The notes under the pieces were generated by a model that saw only the letters and a program-made list of their open reading frames with translations, had not been told where the DNA came from and did no database searches. The position numbers and the translations under genes are program-made. Below, one piece after another: positions 1 to 12,700 of a DNA stretch of 64,000 bases. The DNA comes from Nereocystis luetkeana. Taxonomy: Eukaryota; Sar; Phaeophyceae; Laminariales; Laminariaceae. Within the stretch, counting starts at the first letter, position 1. Every line of letters starts with the position of its first letter. The stretch covers positions 8,232,830 through 8,296,829 of the forward strand of contig JARUPZ010000002.1 of NCBI GenBank assembly GCA_031213475.1. The letters run 5' to 3'.

Positions 1-83
1 TTAAGTTATCACTCGGGTGATAGGGCTATAATACGGTACCAGGTATACCCGTAGTTATACAGAGACAGCAACAAGTGACGCAC

Positions 84-872
84 CCAGTCGTTGTTAGCAT
101 CGCCCTTGACCTTGGCCGCTGTGATCTCCTCCGCAGTCACGGCCACATGCCAGTGCGCGGCCGTCTGGCAGGAGGAGACGCCACGCAGAACAAGTGGAAG
201 GAAGTCGAGAGGCACGAGTTATAGGGCGGAACAAAAGTATGGAAAAAACCGCCTCGACTCGGGGCGTGACGCTTCAGCCGAGACACGGAGCCGGCTTGGG
301 CTCGAAAAACAACGGGGGCAGAAGCGCCAATACGAGTACCCTACATAGTGGCTGGTGCACGACGATAAACCTTAGATACATATGATCTTGATATAGATAG
401 CGCTACATTATTCCTATTTTCTGCCCTTGCTCTAAGATGAAGGCAGGGAACTATTCCGTCCCAGCCGCAGGCCGTACGTGGCACATTTCTCCCATCAAGA
501 GTAGTGGGCGGTGTAATGGCAACAAATAAAACTGGTTGAAGTAAGCAGGGTGTCCGTACCTCTACTGCCCGTATATTCTACGTTTCGGCATACGACTTCT
601 TGATTATAGTTCAAAAATCGGTCGCATTTGACCCGGGGCACATCCGAAAACGAAACGCGTTTTTGAACATTCCGTGATCCCTACCAGCACCAACTACAAA
701 CAACGGGCACTGCCGCTACGAGTAGCCGTCAAGTGGCATGCACACCGCGACCATGTTCCCATAAAAAAATACCACCAGGCGTACCTTTATAACAGCCTGC
801 CTGTAGGATTGGGAAACCTCAGCCAGCACTCCGTCCATGTCGAACAGGAGAGACTTCAGGGGCGCAGAGCTG
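84..872 (-). CDS. HAD-superfamily phosphatase, two exons of a gene running off the left edge
   Basis: Two minus-strand exons join in phase 0. The upstream one runs from about 872 (or 869) down to 785 and ends AAG|GTACGC. It encodes a segment with LLFDMDGVLAEVSQSYRQA, the HAD motif I loop in which the first Asp is the nucleophile and the second the acid/base. The next, 164-84, starts after a CCAG acceptor and ends TGG|GTGCGT; it encodes 27 residues with VTAEEITAAKVKGDANNDW, the cap region expected next in this family. The pair fits the HAD-IA subgroup TIGR01548, known to me from cyanobacteria and Phytophthora, where it is fused to histidine-biosynthesis enzymes and may be a histidinol-phosphate phosphatase; that role is inference. 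No ATG is in frame upstream of the first exon before a stop, so a further 5' exon must lie at higher coordinates. I could not find it. The 3' part lies outside the window. Confidence 0.72.
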
Positions 873-2006
873 CTGGCGCGGACAAGAGCAGCGGGCACGA
901 AGAGGGGGGGCGGGGCGCACCCGGGAGGAGACCACACGTGCCCAGGGTCGCGATGTCATCAGAGTGACGTCCGGAAGATGCTCAACTAACTATTTGTATC
1001 TAGGTAGCAGTTATGATTATTGTAGCTCGCATGTGCAGAGCCACCGTTGTTGCTGCTGCTGTGGCTTACGTTGGACGAACTTGAGCGCGTACACATACCC
1101 TGTCTGTAGAGTAGTATGCGGACTGGTACCTGGTACTCGTACCTGATGTATATATACCTGGTAAGTGCTACGGGCCCTTTCGCTAATGCTGTGGAGTTAA
1201 ATGCCTCCAAGTTCCAATACCAAGAAGTGTATTCTCAAACCATGGAAAAACATCATCTGCTTCGCAGATTCAAGCTCGTTTACTGCTGCTGCGGCTATGA
1301 TACACCTGTCAGACCTTTCCTCGGCTGCTGCTGTGGCGTTCGGGGCATTCGACACTATGTTTGACGCACTTTGTCCGCGAGACGGAGGAGGTTTACCCTA
1401 CACATGGATTGATTGGGTTGAGGATAGGGTTACGGGTGGTGATACCGTACGCGTATCGTACACAGCAGTGACCCTCAACCCTAGTGTTGAAAAAACGGCA
1501 CACGCGTGCTTGTATATACCCTTAAATTGACACACGCCCCCCCCAAAAAACGCCGCTTTTGCCCTTGTACACACGGCTTCGCAATCTTGGTTCAGAAAGG
1601 GGCCACGAAGACCTCCGCCTCGGGAACCAAATTTGTGTAATCTGTAGGGCTGCGAGTCGGCACGGCTGAAGTCGCCGACTACATTAGCTATCAGTCGGAC
1701 TACTATTATCATTAATAATATTATAAAAGTAGCCGATCGTGAAACGAAAATGCCAACTATCCGACATACCTGGTACCAGGTATTGAATTTCCTTAACTGT
1801 AGGAAGGTGTTGCCAATGCGGGATACAGCTTTTCAACGCGAATCGCCGTGGCCTGCGGATAACCCCACGCCCTGTGACACTGTGCAGCGCGCGGCGGAAG
1901 GCCCACACGCACACAGGCGCGCACATGGCGGGGTCAGCCCATCTCCTTTTCTACGGTGCCGACGGCGTACCGGTAACGCTTTACCAAATATTTTATATTT
2001 TTAAGT
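873..2006. other. Non-coding stretch, no gene recognised
   Basis: No exon with convincing splice sites was found on either strand. The missing 5' exon of the minus-strand HAD gene is expected somewhere between here and about 3.7 kb. TACCAGGTA-type motifs occur near 1125 and 1766-1783. Confidence 0.4.
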
Positions 2007-2204
2007 ACGTATGATGCTGTGTGACGGACGGTTTACGACTTGCCGTCGTCATCGACGCGAGCGTTCCGCGCAAGGTTTGGAGATTCATTGATAAACGAAC
2101 ATCATACGTATGATGCTGTGTGACGGACGGTTTACGACTTGCCGTCGTCATCGACGCGAGCGTTCCGCGCAAGGTTTGGAGATTCATTGATAAACGAACA
2201 TCAT
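2007..2204. repeat. Perfect two-copy tandem repeat, 99-bp unit
   Basis: Positions 2007-2105 and 2106-2204 read identically, so this is a recent duplication. The unit length is a multiple of three and a minus-strand frame stays open through both copies, but no splice sites or recognisable protein were seen. It is best treated as a minisatellite. Confidence 0.9.
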
Positions 2205-2320
2205 CACGGAGGGATCCACGCTCCGGTGGTCTACTCGTATCAGTACATACCGGTATGTTCTATGACCAGCTACCGGTAGTTGTTCACCTCGAATACTATG
2301 AATACTTAAGTACTGGTTGT

Positions 2321-2413
2321 AGCCCTTTTAGGACTGCAGTTCCGTTTTGGGGACAAATCACTCAGAGTTTGACTGATTTGTCCCCAAAACGGGACTGCAG
2401 TACTAAAAGGGTT
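2321..2413. mobile_element. MITE-like palindromic element, family B, copy 1
   Basis: A 93-bp near-perfect inverted repeat. Arms of about 37 bp begin CCCTTTTAG and contain CTGCAG followed by CGTTTTGGGGACAAATC; the central loop is about 15 bp. Related copies lie at 11025-11120 and 32382-32478, and a decayed one at 4804-4895. No coding capacity. Confidence 0.8.
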
Positions 2414-2537
2414 TATAGCGTTGGTGTCATGGGTTCGATTTTCCGTCGTACGTACGTATGGAGTTTCTATTTCGCAAATGTCACCAACTACCTGTACTAT
2501 ATACGTACTGCTGTCGTAGAGCCCCTATTATAGCGAT

Positions 2538-2745
2538 TGTGCCTACCCCCGCTGCCATTAGACGCGAGTCGGCGAAGGAAGAAGGTGCTGAACCGTTCTT
2601 GCCATAAAAATTCAAGGGACGTGCCTTAGCAGTTACCAGTGGGGAGGGGAGAGGAGAACCTGCTAAATATGAATAGCCACCCCATACGTACTCGTAAGTG
2701 ACCCCGGATATGAGTTAGAAGTGGGCAGGAGCCAAGGAGAGATAC
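2538..2745 (+). mobile_element. SINE family S, copy 1 (head degraded)
   Basis: The body matches the SINE bodies at about 32725-33060 and 43529-43869. Shared in order are a CGAGTCG...GAAGAA segment, a CTGAA...GATAAAAAT-like segment, a purine-rich GGGAGAGGAGA stretch and GACCCCGGAT...TGAGTTA. Upstream, near 2430, a GGGTTCGATTTTCC remnant resembles a tRNA B box, but the tRNA-like head is not intact. Confidence 0.65.
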
Positions 2746-3399
2746 CAGATGGTATTACACCTGCACTGCTGTACTGACTGTACTAGTATGTAAGCAGTAC
2801 GTACGTACCGCTGTTGTGTGTACCCCGTATTCAATATTTCGAATCCATGTTATTTGAAACTCGTCATTCATCGTAACAGACCTATCCAGCCCTAGCTGAT
2901 ATTCTGACATAACATGGTGTCATCAACACACCAGAACACCAACCTATCAACCGCCAATAACAGCAGGATACCACTACTGTCGTACTGCGCATGTACCACC
3001 AGGTGTGTACCACACCCACTCACAGAGGCTGCATCGTGCTGTAATGGAGAGGTACGTCTACGGCTCTGTCCCTTCCCTGTTGGTGATGGCGTTTCCACTA
3101 GTAGATAGCAGATGTTGGAGATGACACAGGCGATGCTTAACCCGTAAGGTACTTGCGTCAGAGCTTGGAGGTGTTGGGACACACCACTGCTGCTGTAATG
3201 CTGCTACGTGCTGTCGTGTCTGCTGATGCTGCACTGCATTTTCTCGGGTTTTTAACCGGGGTTTAATTCCGGAACAAACAAGCCTTCCAGCTCTCCATGA
3301 ACTATTTCCACTGACTCCCAAGCGCCCCGCCTCGCTGACTCGAGAGCTCGAGAGCCTTGCGCAACAAGCGTTGAGTACAAGCTTGCCCACTTTCATTTA

Positions 3400-3745
3400 T
3401 TCATACATCATATATCAAGCTAGAGCAGTGAAAGGCTTAGTGTGCCATGCTCACGCAGCACGCAACCCTACAGCATGTGGTGCGTGGTGAGAGACCAGCT
3501 TGCTGGCCTTTGCTGTTTGGTGGAGCGAGCCCAATAAGCAAGATGTTTCCGATTGGCTGAGATTGTTCGAATGCGCCGCATTTTTCGCTCCTGTGTCTCT
3601 GGTCCTGGTCTCTGGTCTCTGTCTGGTCTCTGGCCACACATGCTCACAAGGTCACACTAGCTCATCGCCTCATCGACTTATCGCTCACTTGGTCACGCTT
3701 CATGTCGGCGTCGTGCATCGTGGCCAATAAGAGTGCGTTCCAATC
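3400..3745 (+). promoter_or_regulatory. Probable PRORP upstream region, with CCAAT-type boxes
   Basis: The 350 bp before the PRORP start codon contain CCAATAAG near 3530, the reverse box GATTGGCT near 3551 and CCAATAAGA near 3723. No TATA box was evident. The start codon at 3746 sits in CAATCATGGAG. This is a weak assignment based on position and motifs only. Confidence 0.3.
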
Positions 3746-6700
3746 ATGGAGACGATGACGGAGCTAAAGCGTAAACGAGAAGACGTCGACGACGGCAAAC
3801 CCGATGACGAAGTGGCAGGCACCACCGACGTAGCCCTTGGACAAGCAGTGCACTCGTCCTCGTCCTCGTCCTCGTCTTCCCCCTCCTCTCAGTCAACACC
3901 GCCTCTATCAACAGCACAAGTGCCACAATGTTTGTCAGAAGTAGAGGGCGAGGCTAAGAGCCTTGACGACAGCCCTGCTGCCTCGACAGGTGTTGCCTCG
4001 GTGGCGGCAGACAAAACAGACAAGCCGGTCGCGAGTAGCGCGGCGGCCGACCGCCAGACGATCCTGATATGCGGCAAGGAAGTGGTACTGCAGAGCACCG
4101 GAGGGCGTAAGAGGCGCAAGCACCCGATGGAGACGCTGGTGATCTTGGCGTACAAGTCACGCCTGGCCATCGCGTGTAAGGCGAACGATATGATGGCCGC
4201 CCTCGAGATCCACCGCGAGATGAAGAGCAAGGGGGTCAAGCAGGATCTCTCGGTGAGTTTTTGATTTTTGACCGTACGTACGTGGGGGAGTCGATTGCTC
4301 GCTTCCTGCCTGCGCTGGGCTGTGTGCGTGCATGTGATTTGATCTGCTGCTGCTGTGCCACGCTTCGCTGCTGCTGCGTCTCTCGTCTCAGAAACGAAAG
4401 GAAAAGTGATTCGAGTTGGTGGCTGTACGAGCGAGTATAAAACAGGGGGTTGATTGCGTGTATCCCCCCTGCCCTGTTTTCGTGCATGTGGTGTCGAGCA
4501 TATGTGCTGTTGCCGTCTTTCTCGAAATAAGATGAAACTCGATTCGAGTTGGTGGCTGCACGAGCGAGGCATAGAATGCGGCAGGCGTGAGCAGACGCAC
4601 TTAGATGTACGAGCAGCCCGATGCAGCAGTGCGTTCGGGATTGGAGGTTCCCTATTTACCAACGTTTTGGCTTATCAGCGTTGGTACCGGTCCCTTACGC
4701 TAGTCAGTAGTCGGCAGTGGGCAAAACTAGTGAGCAGAAATTTAAGGTCCCTGATATACCCTCATCACGAGGGCATCACGAGGGTCACTTGGAAGTGAGA
4801 GGTTCAGCCCGTTTTAGTAACAAGCAACTCAAATTCTACGATCGTGAGCTGAAGCAGTATGCCCGCCAGACGGGACTGCACCACTAGAAGGGTTAGGCAC
4901 GAAAGGATGACATTTTACCGTGGTTTGATGTGTAGTGTGAGACAGCTGACATGTGTCGCGTCGATGGGAAGTGGAAATATGATGGGTGGAGGAAAGTGAA
5001 CCGGGAAACTCATTTTTGCAAAGTACTGGTGTGATTGTGCCCGAGCTCTACGCATGTAAGAGGAGCTACTTGCAGCAGCTGCATGCTTGAGCAGCGTATG
5101 GGTACAGCGGTATCCCCGTCTCGTGCTCGCCGGGAAGCGACACGCGTTGTCGTAGGGAGTGTACCTGCGGTACATGTAGACTACTGCTATCTACTGCTGT
5201 AGACGAAACGTGTGTACGAGCTGCTACCTCTAATTGGTCAAAGCCGACCAGAGCCGACCAGGCGAGAGGGTGTGTGCGTGTAGCAGGCAGTGTACCAGCG
5301 TACTGCTGTTGTATTAATAGTACTGGCCGCAACGGAAAACGCGGTCTGTTTGGTTTGTGCTCGTCGGAATCGAGGTCCCGACGTCCTCCTCGACTTTCTG
5401 TAGACTACGTATTGCTTTCGTTTGAAATTAGAGATCCAACGGAGCCATTTTTTATGCACGTACGCCCATGGCGTTTTGCCCAAGTATAGCACTCGTAGTC
5501 TAGTATACCTGGTTTTTAGTGTTGATACGAGAAGTACTCCTGCTGTGTCTGCCCTATGATACGCGCAAAAACGTCATGGATTGTCCAGAAGCAAGAAGGC
5601 ACCAGCACAACAGAGCACAAATCATGTCCATGTTGAATGTGGGCATTCTGCTCTACGTCGTATGTACGACCAGTTGCGCTCCGTGCGGCCGTGTTGTGCG
5701 GCACCTAAAAAGTCTGTGAGATGTGAGGAACTCCTCTGAGCTTATCCCGCCCCCCGCGCCCACCATCTTTCATTATTCTGAATCAGACCCACCTGATGGT
5801 GATAGCGGTGTGTGGAGGCTCGCCAGGCGACAAGGATGAGCTCGACCCGGGCAATGGATCAACGACCCCTAGTGCTGCAGCTGCTGCCGACAACAAGGCA
5901 GTTGCGAGCGAGCTTGAGAAAGACGCGGATGGCTCTGCTGCCAGAGGTGCTGATCCCGGGTCTGCTCAAGAGAACGCCTTCGCTGCTGCGGAAGCGGCGC
6001 TCCAGGTGCGTGCGTGTCAGTTGAGGAGATAGGGGATAGGGGATAGGTGGGGGTGTACTGGTGCTCGTTATCATGCATAGGCGTAGTCGTAGGGGATGGG
6101 GGAGGGGGTCATTCTTGGGATTGTCGTGTACCAGTATGAGTTAATTATGATTTTGTACCTGAAAATGCACGACGCGCGCCGCCGCAGGCTTGTCTGCTGC
6201 TGTCATTGGTTTGCCCGTGTTCCGAAGGTGCTCTGTATGACGTACATTGATACAGTCGTGACGAGTGTGGGTACTACCTCCAAGCTCTCAAGCCTGGCCA
6301 GAGGCGGGGATGCGAGGCGAGGAATCTCCCCCCTTATAGGGTCGGGACAAACTCGGATCGCCAGAGAGCAACGACCTTACTTTTGCCTACAACAGCAGTA
6401 TACCATACCAGGTATATACCTGGTATCATCAATGTAGGGAATAGTTCCGTGTCTCTATCCTGGTAGTTAGTTTGATTGCTTTTCTCACGCGCTGGCGCAT
6501 CTCGTGGCCGTTTCTGCCCCCCCCGCTTCCCCCGATCAACCACAATTTTGTTTTCGGCAGAACAGATATTTTCCGAAGCGTCGAAGGACGGCACGGTCGC
6601 CCTTCCCGAGTCTGCCTACACGAGCGTGATCCGCGCCTGCTGCCTGGACGGTCGAGCGGACAGGGCGAGAGAGCTCCTGAGCAGCCTGAAGCGAGCCGGC

Positions 6701-9700
6701 GGGAAGCCGCGCGTAAGGTGAGCGCCCACAATTTGCGTATGCACCAGGTATGGATATGATATGATGCTCCCGATGTTCCTATACATGCCCAATTCTTGGT
6801 GATACGCCCCCCGACCTCCGATGTTGGTCACCGAAACTTGGTGCCTATTTTCGTTTTCCTGTTTTTTTTGTAGGTTTGGTCCGCTTCGACTGAAACCTGT
6901 ACGAAGCGGAACTGAAGGCGGCCAGCGTGTCACTACAAAACCCTGACTGCTGTTGCATCAGCGAAAATACGTTGTTGGGAAGGGAAACTTTTGATGAATA
7001 TTTCAGGCATAGATGATAATTTTCACCCCCCCCCCCCCCCCCCATCCCTCCAAGTCGAAAGGGATGCGTGGTCAAAGGTCAAATGTTTAACGCGAGCAGC
7101 AAATGAGTGCGCCCCCCCAGGCAGGTTGAACGTCCTTTCTTACCTACCTTCCTAGTCTTCCGCTTGGAGTCTCGTTCTCGCCCCCCGAACTAACCGGAAT
7201 GGGCTGCAGCTATTTATAGTTCGTGGTGTGCATCTGCGCTTGCCTTGCCCCCCCCCGGTCAACTGATTTGAAACTCGAGTTTTCTTCCGGGTTGTGGTTT
7301 ATAGCTGGAAAACTCGGTCAGTGGTTTCCGCGATTTTCCTACTGTACGACGGCAGTTGAGCGACAGCACTCACCGTGTGTCACTTGCCCCGTCTATTGAT
7401 TCGTCACTCGATTTTTTCTTCCGGGTGGTGGTTTACAGCTCAAAATTTTGATCAAACAGTTTTCCGCGATTTCCCTACGAAAGCAGTTGAAGCGACAACA
7501 TCGCGTCACTCTGGCCCAAAATGTAAGGAGTGCTTTTGGACCTTGACGTAAATGTATCAAACGGTGATGATATCTTTCGGGCAGATTGGTGAGAAGTTGG
7601 GGTCGGAGTTAACAACATGTTGCAGCTCGAATTTTTCACAAATGAGTGAATGGATGAAACATTTTGGAAGCCTTTTTTGTGCCTGGCATATTGAAATTCG
7701 TGCAGGATGCATAACGCCCTTTGCCGGACACAAATAATGCGCACATCGCAGATACCACGATCCACTGTAGATCGTAGGGAGATCCTAATATCTTTACCGT
7801 TGAACTATTTCGCGTGCGATCGTTTTTGCCAACCTGAAGCGATGGGCTCGTGAAATCGAGAGAAATCACGAAAATACCTGGTCCGGCAAGCGACCGGTGT
7901 TCAGCTGCAAGCAACAACCCTGTCTGCTCCCGTGTTCGACCAGTCTCTGCCAGCACCGTTCCGTGCGGTACCCACTTGGTATTCCCACAAGCGCGATCAG
8001 CCAAACAGTGCCAGCTGATGCTGTCAAAGTAAGCTACTGTACGTCCTACGTACATCAGGCCCCTAGAACATGAACCATGACGCCGAATCATCTCTACCAC
8101 AACAAACTGCAGATTGTTCTCATAGCGGTTCCCGATCCCTAACAATCCTTTTCTTTTTATTAATTTCGCGTGGGATATTTTTTAGCAGCAAAAAGCCTTT
8201 TTCACTGGTATATCTTGACTCATAACCCTTTCAAATGCTTGCGCTCACTCACTGCTGTACGTGAACGTACGTAATGACTCTAAAGTTCCGAGTAGTTTTT
8301 CCCCCGATCGAGAGTCCGGTCGGTCCCAGAGGGTGTTGACTACTATCAACAAGTGCACCTTGCAGTGCACTACTGCTGTCTTGTACCAGGCAGCCCACTT
8401 TTTTTTTTGTGTAAATTTTAGTTGGGATTAGTGTACAAACGCCAGTTTCTCGCACGGTAACTAAGGAAAGCGGCAAGTAGGGTCGCACACAACAGTACTG
8501 CTTTTTGCCTGCCGGTAGTTCATGATTGTACCACCCGTTTTCTCTCTCACCACCCCGGCTCGGCGCAACGCGGCTCAGGACGTACGCTCCGCTGTTGGAA
8601 GCGTATGCGGGCATCGACGGGCGCCTGGAGGACTGCGTGGCGGTGTGGCGGGACGCGGTGTCGGGCCCCACCCGGTTGACGATGACGGAGAGAGAGTACC
8701 TGCACCTCATCAAGGCCTGCACCAGGGCAAGGGACGAGGAGCGGTGAGTTGCTTGTTTGGTGCTTGTTCGGTGGTCTTGTATTTTTTCTTTTTTTGGGTT
8801 TCGTTCTGCTGTGTGTTTGTTGATATGTTCTACCAGGTATCGTTTTTTTTTTGTACGAGGTCTTTTTTTTTGTGTGTTTTTGTTGACTGTTTTTTTGTTG
8901 AGTTCGGAGAAAGAGGATAGTGGGGGATTCGGGGATGGATGGAGGGGTGGCGTGCGGAAGCGAGGTTGACGCCTACCGCCTAACGTGAAAACCGCGCTGC
9001 GGAAGACTTGGCAGCTCGGCGCGAAGGCAGCTGCTGGAGCGATAATTTCGTAGTGCAGAGGCCGGACGTCAACTGCCGGACGAGCTGCAATACAACGACT
9101 GCCTGTGTTGCTTACAAGCATATAAGAAGTGTAGCAGTCCTCAGGGCTGGGCACGGCTGGTGCTGACCCCCCCCCCCCCCCCCCCCCCCGCGTGCGCTTA
9201 GCTCTTCCTACTGCCCAAATAAATAAGCCTACGCTCGTTTCAAGTATTTTTTTTTTCAAGAGAACCATCCCCGGGTGTGTACCGCCTCGCAGGGAGCTGT
9301 TTTCTTCTCATCCTCAGGTAACCTTTCGCGCGCGTTTTGTTTCCGTTGATATCAGATTCTCGGAGGTGATGGACGAGTACATGGACGACGTACTGCAGCC
9401 CCGCAGTCGGCACAGCTGGGACGTGCTCAAGGCCTGGTTTATCGCCGCCGGCGGAAGAGAGATCGCCACTACGACTGCCGCCGCGACAATGGTTGCGACT
9501 GCGACCGGGACTGCATCCGTGACTACTGGTGTCACCACCGAGGCCGCCGATAGCACCACAAAAAAATGCATGGAGAAGGAGGAAGACGACGACGACGAAG
9601 AAATGACGCCGGTCCTCCCGCGAGACGTTGAGGATGACGGTGGCGATGGCTGTGGCCACGGCGATGACTCCAGAGAAGGGCGAACGCCGCGAGAGGCGCG

Positions 9701-9716
9701 GCGAGAGACGGAAAGC

Positions 9717-9748
<32 letters not shown>

Positions 9749-12700
9749 GGAGCCTTCAAACGCTCCTGAAAAGGACGGAGACGGAGCGGTAGCCGCCGCC
9801 GCGGCGTCATCGGCAATTGCCGAAGAACGAACGCGAGAGACGTTGAGCGCTGCTGCTGCTGCTGCTGCTGCCGCTGCTGTGGAGCTTCCAAACGCTCTTG
9901 AAAAAGACGCAATGGTGGTCACAGCACCGCCGGCAGCCGCTTCGCCGGTAGATGCAGAGGGCCCCGCCCCGCCGCCGCCGACGTCGACTGCCGCAACGAC
10001 TCCGAACGCCCAAGAACGAAGGCGAGAGACCGAAAGCACTGCTGCTGCTGCTGCTGCTGTTGCGGAGTCTCCAAACGCTCTTGAGAAGGACGGAGCGGTG
10101 GCCGCGGCACCGCCGGCAGTCCCTCCGCCGGTAGACGCAGACGGCGCCGCCACGCCGCCGCCGTCGACGGCCGCGGTTGCTTCGGGCTCCGTCGCAGACG
10201 GGGACGGGAATGGGAACAGCGATGTGGCGTCCCCTACACGACGACGACCTGCAGCGGATTGCTCGCTAGTGGCAGCGTGTGGGGCGCAAACGAACGGTGG
10301 TGGTAGCGGTGGTGCCGGTGCCGGTGGTGGTGGTGGTGATGGTGATGTTGGTGGTGCGTGCGGGGACTGGCTTGTGTCAGAGTGCAAGGTCGCCGACGAT
10401 GGGTCGTGTGGCAGTTGTGCAGAAGTGCTGCGGTCGATCGAGCTCTCGGAGGACGACGAGGAGCGGATGCTGAAGCAGGTGGGGGCCTCGGGGGTGACGA
10501 TGATGGGAAATTTTGGCTCGCAGCTTTCAACGCGTATGGTTGTTTTTTTTGTTTCCGTGTGTTCGTGCTCGTGGTTGGCTGTGGCTGTGTGCATGCGTGG
10601 AGAAAAACGTGAGCGAGGGCAAGGCGAGGGGAAAGCGTCTTCCAAACGATTGGTTTGTGCTCAGGCTGCACCAAACCGGTTGCAGCATGTGGTTTTGTTG
10701 TAAGCAGAGGCGGGCTAGTAATAGGAAAGTCGAAACCGTGGCTGCGTGTTGCTATTGCGGGAAGAATTTACTGCTTTAGTAAATCAATACTAATCGGGAC
10801 CAAATATGCTTCATAAAAATACCGGAATATGTATGTCTGTGTGTAGGTACTGGGCTTTGATTACAACTGTAAGGCCCCTCGAAATAGTTGATCACCATTG
10901 GGGGGTCGTCTCCGCGGTGCCGCTGCCGCTCCCTGCTTAATGCACCCCTTGAGGACTCTGTACTACTGTGTTTAGCGGGGGAAACTACTTGGGATTAGAT
11001 TGAGGTATACGTCGAATGAAAACAAAAGGGTCAAGCTGCAGTCCCGTTCTGGGGACAAACCGCTCAGATTCGTAAGCAATTTTGTCCCCAAAACGAGACC
11101 GTCGTCCTGAACGGGTTTGTCAACAACCCTCTTCCCAGTGATCGCATCGATATTAGCTCTATCGGACGGGACCTCAAATAGCCCGGTTTGACGAGAAAGA
11201 GTCGTGATGAGGGACCAACGCGGTGGTACGAGTATCTATCCCTGCTCCAAACGTACCTAAACTATTTTTAGTTCACTCTATAAGAACAACCCCCTCCCCC
11301 CCCCCCCCTCCTCCTCCTCCTCCTCCTACTCCCAGTGACTGCATCGATATTAGCTCTATCGGACGGGACCTCAAATAGCCCGGCTTGACGAGAAAGAGTC
11401 GTGATGAGGGACTAAAGTATTTGATAGCTATGAAGTCGTAGGTTGAAGCAGGAGTTGCAGTTTTTTCTTCTCGTCATGTATCAATGTAAGCACGTTCCTA
11501 TCTTCTTCGTATGATGCAGTTTAGATACCCCCCCCTTCTCCCAGTGATTGCATCGATATTAGCTCTATCGGACGGGACCTCAAATAGCCCGGTTTGACGA
11601 GAAGGAGTCGTGATGAGGGACCAACGCGGTGGTACGAGTATCTATCCCTGCTCCAAACGTACCTAAACTATTTTTAGTCCATTCTATAAGAACAGCCCCC
11701 TCCCCCCCCCCCTCCTCCTCCTCCTACTCCTCCTACTCCCAGTGATTGCATCGATATTAGCTCTATCGGACGGGACCTCAAATAGCCCGGTTTGACGAGA
11801 AGGAGTCGTGATGAGGGACTAAAGTATTTGATAGCTATGAAGTCATAGGTTGAAGCAGGAGTTGCAGCTTTTTCGTCATGTATCAATGTAAGCACGTTCC
11901 TATCGTCTTCTTATGATGCCGTGTAGATACCCCCCCCTTCTCCCAGTGATTGCATCGATATTAGCTCTATCGGACGGGACCTCAAATAGCCCGGCTTGAC
12001 GAGAAAGAGTCGTGATGAGGGACTAAAGTATTTGATAGCTATGAAGTCGTAGGTTGAAGCAGGAGTTGCAGTTTTTTCTTCTCGTCATGTATCAATGTAA
12101 GCACGTTCCTATCTTCTTCGTATGATGCCGTGTAGATACCCCCCCCTTCTCCCAGTGATTGCATCGATATTAGCTCTATCGGACGGGACCTCAAATAGCC
12201 CGGTTTGACGAGAAGGAGTCGTGATGAGGGACTAAAGCGGTGGTGACTACTTCTCCTTGGTACCTACAGTATCCACACTATTAATACCACTTTTATACGG
12301 CACTCCACAGGTACACCGCCTCCCCCTCCCCATCCCCAGTGACTGCATCGATATTAGCTCTACCGGACGGGACCTCAAATAACCCGGTTTGACGAGAAAG
12401 AGTCGTCATGAGGGATATCGCGGTATGTTTTACGTTGGCTTGGTGGGCTTCCGGGACTACGTAGGGTACGATAGCCCCCCCGTTTGACGAGAAAGAGCCG
12501 TGGTGAGGAACACAGACCAGGCTTTAGGAATCGGAACACGTCTGTCTCCTCGCTGGGTACGGACGTCAAGACGTTGTAGAGAGGGAGGCGTTGCTTTTCT
12601 TGGCATCGTTTTTTGGTTTGCTTTTTGTCCAGCCAGAGGCCTGTCTCGAGGCGTATATATACTGGTATGTAGAGTTCATCATTTGGTGCCTAGCGCACGC

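Noticed and set aside
9314..10645. A 443-codon minus-strand frame opposite PRORP exon 5
   Set aside because: It is the antisense shadow of the GC-rich Ala/Pro coding insertion. The plus strand has the zinc motif and exact splice phase, and the minus frame is low-complexity throughout.
11133..12510. CRISPR array
   Set aside because: Repeats of 82 bp with about 115-bp spacers that are themselves repeated, in an intron of a eukaryotic gene, do not fit CRISPR.
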